From Candidatus Babelota bacterium (GTDB taxonomy: Bacteria > Babelota > Babeliae > Babelales > Babelaceae): 14,042 bases of DNA. The stretch spans positions 9,020-23,061 of the forward strand of contig DNBB01000046.1 of assembly GCA_003484685.1 (NCBI GenBank). The letters are read 5' to 3'. Under the pieces are notes generated by a model that was not told the origin of the DNA, ran no database searches, and saw nothing but the letters and a program-made list of their open reading frames with translations. The translations under genes and the position numbers were made by a program. Positions 6,429-11,943 of the stretch are shown here, piece by piece. Numbering within the stretch: position 1 is the first letter of the stretch; every line of letters begins with the position of its first letter.

Positions 6429-6460
6429 CTGGGCCACGGTAGGGAGAACCGTAGGCCCAG
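6429..6460 (-). terminator. Terminator for the 684-residue protein gene
   Basis: CTGGGCCACGGT (6429-6440) pairs with ACCGT-A-GGCCCAG (6448-6460), 12 pairs with one bulged A and a 7-base loop. Read on the minus strand the stem is followed by CG and then TTTTT (complement of 6426-6422), a good intrinsic terminator. It lies between converging genes and may also stop the plus-strand GNAT transcript. Confidence 0.75.
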
Positions 6461-6491
6461 TAGGGTGTGTAGTAGGGAGAATGAGTTTCTT

Positions 6492-8546
6492 TTATGCGTC
6501 CGCTCCTGCTGAAGGATTTGATGCGCCGCCCAACCAGCTGGATGGCAGGATGTTCTGCAAGAATCCGGTTGCCATATCGCCCCATTGACCGATTGTCTGC
6601 ATAACGTTTTGAATCTTTTCAGCGCGTTCTTCTTCGGTGGTATTGTTGTTGATGTCTTTGATCTTGAGGTAGAGTCCACTAATTGCCGCCAGCGTGATCA
6701 AGGATGAGGTTGTTGATGAGAAGATACCAGATACCGCTTTAATACCAATTGCGCTGGTTGCCACCGAGTTAATTTTGTTGATCATATCTTTGCCATCTGG
6801 TGAGCAGAGGTAGTTTGTTGCATTGTACATGATTTGCTTGATTGCGCCACCCAGTGGTCCTGAGAAGCCGCTGCTGAGTGCTACCCACATGCCCATAAAT
6901 CCTTTAATAAGGATTTCGAGTTGTTGGGCGCCGGTTTGGTTGAGGCCAGACTCTTGAAGGGTACGCGCAAGGTTTTGTAGCTTGCTGGCATCGCTGCGCT
7001 TGGTTAGCGTATCAAAGAAGTCGCGATACGTAGCAAGGTCAAGTCCGAGTTGACCCATGAAGAGTGGATTGGTGATTTGTCCATCGAACGTTGCTTCAAT
7101 CTCATCTTGTAGCTGTGTTAGACCTTCTGCCCCGTCAGGCGCATTCTTTTTATTTTGAATTGCCTTTTCAATTTCACTTTGTATCCGACCCATAATGTGT
7201 TGGATGGCGATCGGGTTGAACCATGGGGTACCAAAGGATGTATTGATTTGTTGGGCTAGGTATTCTATCCATTCATTCCATTGACTCTCAATGGCGGCGG
7301 TTCCGGTAAGATTTTTGTTAGTAATAAAGCTTTGGAGATTTTCTTCGCCTTCCAGGGTGCGCGTTTCTTTAAAATGGTCTTCTGTGCCTACTGCTGGCTC
7401 GGTTGGATTTATTTGCATCCTAGTAAGAAGTGTATCAAGTTTGTCATAGACATGGCATACCTGCTCGTACATGTTTGTTTTCTTGTCCGTTGGCGCGGTT
7501 TCCAGCTTTGCTTGAACCATGGTTTTTATGGTGCTCCATGTTGCCGCTTTTTTATTATGGAATTTTGTTTGTTGTTCACTAGATAATGCGGGGATTGCGC
7601 TACCTGGGCGTTTGGCGTTCCGTAATGCTTCATAAAAATGGTTGATGACATCAGTAACGGCCAATTTTGCTTGAACTCGTCCAATTTGGTCTTTTGGCTG
7701 GCTACCGGTACGACTCATATTTTGAATTACCAGCTGCTCTAGTTGTGTTAACGCTTGGTCGGTCTCGGATTTTGAAAATGCGGTGCTGCCTTGTTTTTCA
7801 TTGGAAAGCATCTTGTTATCAATGATTGAAATGATAGTGTCCGCGGCACGCTGTACTGGTGAGCTTTCGGGTGTTTGTCCTGACTGACTATTGGCATGGC
7901 TCCGCGTAGCTTTTTGATTTTGCGGCATAGACGTACCTGTGCCACCCTGCGATGTTGCGGCTTCGCCCCCTGTGCCACGTCCGCCGGCATATGAGTTACC
8001 AGTATTGTTTGATGAATGGTTTGTTTGGTTAGCAGGATTGCGGCTGCTCTGCCATGGCGTGTTTTTAAATTCGGGATATTTGTTTTCGCTTACGGGATGA
8101 AGCGCGGTCCCTTGAGCATAAGCAAAGTTTCCCTGTGGGATACTTTGCATGAGGCTTTGCGCGGCAATTTTACCCTCTTTTTGCGGGGTGATCGTTTTTT
8201 TACGTTTACCCCAGCCGGTATTAAGAAGTGCATGGTTGGCTGAACCATCATGAGCAGAAAATTTCCATGCGTCCCCCAGCTGTTTTGCAGGGGTTGCAAG
8301 GTAATCAATGGCAATTGCCTCACGCGCATGGTCTGAAGTACAATCGGCGAAAATATCATCCGGCAATCCCCATGGCGCAGAAGTTTGGGTTGTCGGTATG
8401 TTTCGTGCATTGCGTGGTGATGATGAGACAAAAAGATTGGTAACCCGTGCAATAGCAAAAAAGGTTACGGTTAGCGTAATGACGGCAGATAGGATTTTGA
8501 CCCCATTCCCTGCGCGTTTTGGTACGGTCTGGTTTGTGCTGTTCAT
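6492..8546 (-). CDS. Large membrane-anchored protein of unknown function, 684 residues
   Basis: Not recognised. Residues 1-17 are polar with KR and K, and 18-33 are hydrophobic (ILSAVITLTVTFFAIA), giving a signal anchor. Residues about 170-230 are low complexity and rich in Asn, Ser, Gly, Thr and Gln (AGGRGTGGEAATSQGGTGTS), a flexible linker. From about 235 to 540 the protein is helical and charged. Residues about 549-575 and 593-626 are hydrophobic (GMWVALSSGFSGPLGGAI; SVATSAIGIKAVSGIFSS), and the end is rich in Gly and Ser. The start has AGGGAGA about seven bases upstream. A clear promoter and a clear terminator bracket it, so it is probably monocistronic. Architecture suggests an envelope or secreted protein, possibly pore-forming or surface-exposed; that is inference only. 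Confidence 0.8.
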   Translation of the reverse strand: MNSTNQTVPKRAGNGVKILSAVITLTVTFFAIARVTNLFVSSSPRNARNIPTTQTSAPWGLPDDIFADCTSDHAREAIAIDYLATPAKQLGDAWKFSAHDGSANHALLNTGWGKRKKTITPQKEGKIAAQSLMQSIPQGNFAYAQGTALHPVSENKYPEFKNTPWQSSRNPANQTNHSSNNTGNSYAGGRGTGGEAATSQGGTGTSMPQNQKATRSHANSQSGQTPESSPVQRAADTIISIIDNKMLSNEKQGSTAFSKSETDQALTQLEQLVIQNMSRTGSQPKDQIGRVQAKLAVTDVINHFYEALRNAKRPGSAIPALSSEQQTKFHNKKAATWSTIKTMVQAKLETAPTDKKTNMYEQVCHVYDKLDTLLTRMQINPTEPAVGTEDHFKETRTLEGEENLQSFITNKNLTGTAAIESQWNEWIEYLAQQINTSFGTPWFNPIAIQHIMGRIQSEIEKAIQNKKNAPDGAEGLTQLQDEIEATFDGQITNPLFMGQLGLDLATYRDFFDTLTKRSDASKLQNLARTLQESGLNQTGAQQLEILIKGFMGMWVALSSGFSGPLGGAIKQIMYNATNYLCSPDGKDMINKINSVATSAIGIKAVSGIFSSTTSSLITLAAISGLYLKIKDINNNTTEEERAEKIQNVMQTIGQWGDMATGFLQNILPSSWLGGASNPSAGADA

Positions 8547-8596
8547 AGGTTATTCTCCCTAATTGCTATGATCTATTTTTGTTTACACACAATATG

Positions 8597-8624
8597 ATTT
8601 TACTAATAGAAAATATAATGTCAA
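8597..8624 (-). promoter_or_regulatory. Promoter of the 684-residue protein gene
   Basis: On the minus strand TTGACA (8624-8619) and TAAAAT (8602-8597) are separated by 16 bases. They match the sigma70 consensus at 6/6 and 5/6. The expected start of transcription is about 45 bases before the ATG, in a very AT-rich stretch. Confidence 0.7.
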
Positions 8625-8652
8625 GAAAATATTTCAAAGGGCGATAAGTTTT

Positions 8653-9006
8653 TTGGCGTGTGGCGGTATTTTGGACAAATCGGTAATTCAATTACATTTT
8701 TGTCCAAGGTTTTGGTGGGCTCTGCGTTCACCGCTTTATTTTTGGCGCGATAAGATGGGCAATGAGGTTGATCTGCTCATTGATTATGCGGATCACGTGC
8801 TATCGATTGAAATTAAATCGGGACGTACGGCTTCAAGCAGTTTTTTTGATGGTTTGACCTACTTTGCAAAATATATCGAGGTACCGACCAAAGAGCGTAT
8901 GGTGATCTATGCAGGTGATGAAATGCAGCTACGATCGTCTGGGCGACTGGTAAGTTGGCGCCAGTTGTATGCGCCCGATGAGCTTTTTAAACGTGGTAAA
9001 CAATAG
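8653..9006 (+). pseudogene. C-terminal relic of an AAA ATPase with DUF4143
   Basis: Open frame of 117 residues. From residue 26 it reads SPLYFWRDKMGNEVDLLID, then LSIEIKSGRTASSSFFDGL. This is the ending typical of the large family of bacterial AAA ATPases with a C-terminal DUF4143 domain, whose V-D and E-I-K residues form a PD-(D/E)XK-like signature. Those proteins normally have about 380-450 residues with an N-terminal Walker A domain, which is entirely absent here. The first 25 residues do not resemble the family, and no Shine-Dalgarno precedes the ATG. The open frame also continues upstream of the ATG. I read it as the 3' remnant of a lost gene, the only plus-strand gene in this block. A surviving stand-alone domain is a less likely alternative. 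Confidence 0.65.
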
Positions 9007-9033
9007 CATATATGTTTTGCTTGTTGTCCAGAA

Positions 9034-9318
9034 TTAGAGGCTCGTGGCGTACTGCTTCATAAGCTCGTAATATTGGGGAACTTTTTTGCAGAGGGCTTCT
9101 GCAAGCGCTTCTTGATAGAGATGCAAAGTGAGATTGCGGTATTCAAAACGATGGATAAGCGAATCGCGCATAATGCGGCGGGCTTCTTCCTCGTTGATTT
9201 TAGGTGAGCAAAAAAGGGTTTGGTAGTTTCCTGAAGATGTTTGGACATGTCGGACACTTTTTCCTAGGAGTGCCGGAGCAGCAATAAGGCTTTTTTGGGT
9301 CGTTGAGAACGTTTTCAT
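9034..9318 (-). CDS. Small soluble protein of unknown function, 94 residues
   Basis: Not recognised. From the ATG at 9318 the protein begins MKTFSTTQKSLIAAPALLGK and ends in a helical, charged part (INEEEARRIMRDSLIHRF, LYQEALAEALCKKVPQYYEL). The N-terminus is only mildly hydrophobic, and there is no convincing signal peptide or membrane segment. A GAGA site about eight bases before this ATG supports it over an in-frame ATG at 9348, which has none. It ends 27 bases from the end of the convergent ATPase relic and starts about 120 bases after the 252-residue gene. It could be co-transcribed with that gene. The function cannot be inferred; a regulator or chaperone-like helical protein would fit its size. 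Confidence 0.6.
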   Translation of the reverse strand: MKTFSTTQKSLIAAPALLGKSVRHVQTSSGNYQTLFCSPKINEEEARRIMRDSLIHRFEYRNLTLHLYQEALAEALCKKVPQYYELMKQYATSL

Positions 9319-9348
9319 GTTGATTTCTCGTACTTTATTAGCCGGCAT

Positions 9349-9439
9349 TACAGGATAAAACGATACGCCAGGGCCCAGTAATTGCCTAAAATAGTTATGC
9401 TATTGGGTAGATTGGGTGCGAACAAGACAGTCGAGAGCC
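9349..9439 (-). other. Short spacer with weak hairpin
   Basis: Between two minus-strand genes. AATAG-CATAA-CTATT followed by TT (minus strand, around 9391-9405) could be a weak terminator. Nothing else is recognised, and no good promoter for the 94-residue gene is visible. Confidence 0.2.
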
Positions 9440-10198
9440 TTAATCGTTTACCAGGACGTCGTAGGTTACCGCAAGCTCGGAGCTAACATACGCACCAATT
9501 CGGTGCAAGTTATCAAAGAGGTTACGTGATGTTGTCAATGTTGATTGGCTTGCATGAGCGACTTGTTCTGGGGAGAGGAAGCGCAGCACCTGCGGGCCAA
9601 CCGCTGATGAGGCAGTGTAGAATTTTTTGGATGCTTGCATGAGTGCTAATCCACAGAGGCCCCATAACAAAAAGTGTTGGGGAAAACCCTTAATAAGCGA
9701 TTTGCCTGCGGCAGTAGGTATATAGTAGCCGACTTGGGCGGCAGTGTGTGCACCCGGAAGAACGTGCGTACGGGATTGCGTATGAATTTGTTCTAGCAAG
9801 GGCTGATTGGTTAGGCCAAGCTTTTTCTTATCTTTTTCGCGTAACAGGCGTTTGTCATGGGAGAGTTGTTTGTACGTCTGCACGTTGTGGTAGGTGTTGG
9901 TTATTAGATGGCGCCAGCTAAGAGGGTTGTATGAAATGTTGTCAAAAAGATTTTTTGCAACAAGGTTTGGTTTAAGTTTTTTTTGCGATGTTGTGAGCGT
10001 ATCTTCCTGGTTATCGGCTGTTTCATTAAAAAACTGTTTGAGAGCTTCATGCTCAAAGTTGCGACCATCAGGCACCGGGGTTGGTTGTGGGTCTTCGGCA
10101 TGTATGATCGTGCTTATTGATACCAGTGCTGTGCTGAGCATGACGAATAAAAATAGGCGAGCAATAGGCTGGTGAGCGAGAAAGAATAACCGTTTCAT
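9440..10198 (-). CDS. Exported protein of unknown function, 252 residues
   Basis: Not recognised. The N-terminus is a signal peptide: MKR, then a second basic cluster at R14, then the hydrophobic LFLFVMLSTALVSISTII, with HA before ED giving likely cleavage after A34. The mature protein has a Pro-rich start (PQPTPVPDG), a basic helical middle (KRLLREKDKKKLGL) and one hydrophobic stretch near 174-190 (FLLWGLCGLALMQA). The end is Ser/Thr-rich and helical. GGAGG lies ten bases before the ATG. The gene starts just after a strong hairpin that ends the upstream 278-residue gene, leaving little room for its own promoter, so read-through is plausible. It shares with its two upstream neighbours an MKR signal and one internal hydrophobic segment. 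Confidence 0.75.
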   Translation of the reverse strand: MKRLFFLAHQPIARLFLFVMLSTALVSISTIIHAEDPQPTPVPDGRNFEHEALKQFFNETADNQEDTLTTSQKKLKPNLVAKNLFDNISYNPLSWRHLITNTYHNVQTYKQLSHDKRLLREKDKKKLGLTNQPLLEQIHTQSRTHVLPGAHTAAQVGYYIPTAAGKSLIKGFPQHFLLWGLCGLALMQASKKFYTASSAVGPQVLRFLSPEQVAHASQSTLTTSRNLFDNLHRIGAYVSSELAVTYDVLVND

Positions 10199-10241
10199 AA
10201 GACCAAAACCTCCGGTAGTTATTTGTGCTTTGCAGAAGACC

Positions 10242-10266
10242 GCGGGGAAGCGATACGCTTCCCCGC
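10242..10266 (-). terminator. Strong hairpin after the 278-residue gene
   Basis: GCGGGGAAGCG (10242-10252) and CGCTTCCCCGC (10256-10266) form an 11-bp perfect stem with a three-base loop, 27 bases beyond the stop codon. The minus-strand sequence after it (GGTCTTCTGC) has only a broken T-run. It may terminate partially or stabilise the 3' end of the upstream mRNA while allowing read-through into the 252-residue gene. Confidence 0.6.
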
Positions 10267-10293
10267 TTGTAGGTCTAAAAGCTTGTTACAGCG

Positions 10294-11130
10294 TTAGGCT
10301 GCTACTGGTGCAGTCCAGTTGGCGAGCTTGGTGCTATTGTTGTGGATTGCGTTTACGCTGTAGCTTTTAAGGAATTTGCCTGTGCTTACCGTTGCGCCAG
10401 GAACTTGTTTGCCAAGTTTAACTGCATCAGCGCCTTTCCAATAGGCCAATACGCCAATTACGCCTGCTATACCAAGGCCAGTAAGAGCGTCGGTTGCTTT
10501 GATGTAACCTTTGGTGAAAGGAACCGTGAAGTTGAGTGTATTAAGCAATGTGTTTTGTTCTGTTTCCTTGCCGTCCTTGCCTTGCACTTTGATTTTTTTG
10601 TCTTTTCCTGCGTTGTGAATATTGTTTACATAACCGTTAGCGCCTTTTTTACCAAAACCCCAAGCTTTTGCCATTAATTGAGAAAAGCGTGATGGTTGAA
10701 GTTTTTCTAAGCTAGGTGCAAAATATTTTTTGTATAATGCTTTTACTTCTTCTGTTTGTTTATTAATAGCGTCGAGTTGTTTATTAATAGCGTCGAGATC
10801 GGTTGAGAGTTCGGAGCTAGATAGGTCAAGTTTTTTAGGTAGATCTTTGTCTGCTATGTTTAGTTTGAAAGTGGCTTTGGTTTTTAAGACAGCATCGACT
10901 GCATTGTTGTAGTCTGTGATGAGATTTTCTAGTTCTTCACTTGCCTTTTTTAGTTCATTTTTTATTTCTTCTGAAGGTTGTTGCTTCTCTTCTTCTTCTT
11001 TCTCAGTTTTTACAACAGGTTTTGTTGCTGTAATCTCTTCTTGGTTCTCGGTTCCATCCATAGCTAACAACGCAACATTATTGCATGCCAACAGGCCAAC
11101 GGCCAACAATGAAAGTAGTAAACGTTTCAT
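10294..11130 (-). CDS. Exported coiled-coil protein of unknown function, 278 residues
   Basis: Not recognised. Starts at the ATG at 11130, which has GAGG eight bases upstream. A longer in-frame start at 11196 lacks a ribosome site and would bury the signal. MKRLLLSLLAVGLLAC is a signal peptide. LLAC could be a lipobox with Cys16, or cleavage may fall after VALLA, so lipoprotein status is open. The mature protein has an acidic Glu/Lys-rich segment, then a probable coiled coil (about 60-150) containing an exact doubled heptad LDAINKQ at 112-125. A basic Gly/Lys region follows, then a hydrophobic segment near 214-232 (GLGIAGVIGVLAYW). Its DNA is visibly more AT-rich than the housekeeping genes. 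A long leader with a strong promoter lies upstream. Confidence 0.78.
   Translation of the reverse strand: MKRLLLSLLAVGLLACNNVALLAMDGTENQEEITATKPVVKTEKEEEEKQQPSEEIKNELKKASEELENLITDYNNAVDAVLKTKATFKLNIADKDLPKKLDLSSSELSTDLDAINKQLDAINKQTEEVKALYKKYFAPSLEKLQPSRFSQLMAKAWGFGKKGANGYVNNIHNAGKDKKIKVQGKDGKETEQNTLLNTLNFTVPFTKGYIKATDALTGLGIAGVIGVLAYWKGADAVKLGKQVPGATVSTGKFLKSYSVNAIHNNSTKLANWTAPVAA
10756..10797. repeat. Perfect 21-bp tandem duplication inside the coiled-coil gene
   Basis: Two identical 21-base units, 10756-10776 and 10777-10797, encode the heptad LDAINKQ twice in the minus-strand gene. Identity down to synonymous positions points to a recent duplication. 21 bases is exactly two helix turns, or one heptad, so the coiled-coil register is preserved. 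Confidence 0.95.
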
Positions 11131-11417
11131 AATAAATACCTCGGTACGGTTATTGTGATATATACTCAATGTCTTTTTGTTTATTTCTGCCGACATTCGC
11201 GTGTGACGATTACTGATTTAAAAAATATGTGCACAGGCCATGTAAGGGTTACCCCTAAACAGCTTTGATTTTAGCACACTTTTTATCAAAATCAAAAACA
11301 ATGAACGGACAGCAGGATACTTTTTTGCTAAGAAACCTCCAATTAGAACAGACCTCCATAACCCTGTCGTGCGCGTATGTCTTTGTGTTAATAACACCAC
11401 GTCAGCGTATGCCTCTT

Positions 11418-11445
11418 ATTGTAAATAAAAACAAAAAGTTGTCAA
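11418..11445 (-). promoter_or_regulatory. Promoter reading toward the 278-residue gene
   Basis: Minus-strand TTGACA (11445-11440), 16 bases, TACAAT (11423-11418): 6/6 and 5/6 matches to sigma70. The expected transcript start is near 11411, about 280 bases upstream of the next credible start codon at 11130. Confidence 0.65.
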
Positions 11446-11463
11446 GTATTTATTTTATATCTG

Positions 11464-11506
11464 TATTCTTACCCGCTACGCGTTCTTTGAGTAGCGGGTA
11501 AGAATA
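11464..11506 (-). terminator. 16-bp hairpin after the 84-residue gene
   Basis: TATTCTTACCCGCTAC (11464-11479) pairs perfectly with 11491-11506 around an 11-base loop, starting five bases beyond the stop codon of the 84-residue gene. The minus-strand sequence after it is A-rich rather than T-rich, so it is likely a transcript-end or 3'-stabilising hairpin rather than a textbook terminator. Confidence 0.6.
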
Positions 11507-11510
11507 TGTG

Positions 11511-11765
11511 TTATTTGGCGCGATTTTTGAGCGCTTTAATTTTGGCGCAAAGTCCGGCCTTTTTGGCTGTGTAGAGTGCGGCGGCGGCTACGAGCGCGGT
11601 TGCAGGGATGGTTACCATTTTGTGTTCCCAGTACCAATGGGCGCTTTTGCTCATGGTAGTGGCAATGTTTTTGCCTGTGGTTTTGACGCTATCGGTGAGC
11701 ATGTTTGCGCTCAAGCCAGTAGAGATGGTTATCAGCGCTGCCAAGGCAATGTACACACGTTTCAT
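11511..11765 (-). CDS. Very small exported membrane protein, 84 residues
   Basis: Not recognised. The ATG at 11765 has GGGAG about seven bases upstream and is chosen over an in-frame ATG at 11798 that would place 11 residues before the signal peptide. MKRVYIALAALITISTGLSA is a signal peptide, with likely cleavage after A20. Residues 21-49 form a short polar helix with an aromatic patch (HWYWEHK), and 50-67 form one membrane helix (MVTIPATALVAAAALYTA). The tail is strongly basic (KKAGLCAKIKALKNRAK). It would be a periplasm-facing single-span membrane protein with a basic cytoplasmic tail. Such size and plan are seen in membrane-acting small peptides and in structural envelope proteins, but no family is evident. 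Confidence 0.7.
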   Translation of the reverse strand: MKRVYIALAALITISTGLSANMLTDSVKTTGKNIATTMSKSAHWYWEHKMVTIPATALVAAAALYTAKKAGLCAKIKALKNRAK

Positions 11766-11798
11766 AAAAAACTCCCGGTATAAATAATGGGTATCCAA

Positions 11799-11812
11799 GC
11801 ACGGTCTCGTGC
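11799..11812. repeat. Small dyad GCACG-N4-CGTGC
   Basis: Inverted repeat with four central bases GTCT, 34 bases upstream of the 84-residue gene's ATG and between it and the divergent polA. It has the same 5-4-5 plan as the regulator dyads but a different sequence. It may be an operator or a leader hairpin. Confidence 0.3.
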
Positions 11813-11943
11813 ATTACTTGCAAACACGTGTATCACAAAAACGGGGTAAGGAAAATAAAAGATTGCTCACAGACGCTATCTTTTGCGATAGAATTAGGCC
11901 TGGTTGCTGTGATAAAAGGTCGGACAAAGCTGGGGGATATCGC

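Larger units (their letters stand above)
11131..11510. other. 380-base AT-rich region with a promoter and hairpins
   Basis: Contains a terminator-like hairpin at its right end (11464-11506), a consensus minus-strand promoter (11418-11445), and then about 280 bases of transcribed but apparently untranslated sequence before the 278-residue gene. The open frames inside (35 and 60 codons) lack good ribosome sites. An AT-rich inverted repeat TTTGATTTT/AAAATCAAA sits at 11263-11295. The leader could be an mRNA 5' region or could release a short RNA. Confidence 0.4.

Noticed and set aside
8016..8562. Plus-strand frames opposite the 684-residue gene
   Set aside because: Antisense shadows without ribosome sites or plausible composition.
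11256..11290. Possible decayed copy of the 84-residue gene's tail (K-x-CAKIKA) in the leader
   Set aside because: Similarity covers only about 18 bases and nothing upstream matches; likely chance.
11218..11400. 60-codon minus-strand frame just after the promoter at 11418-11445
   Set aside because: No proper ribosome site, odd composition, no signal peptide like its neighbours; treated as leader sequence.
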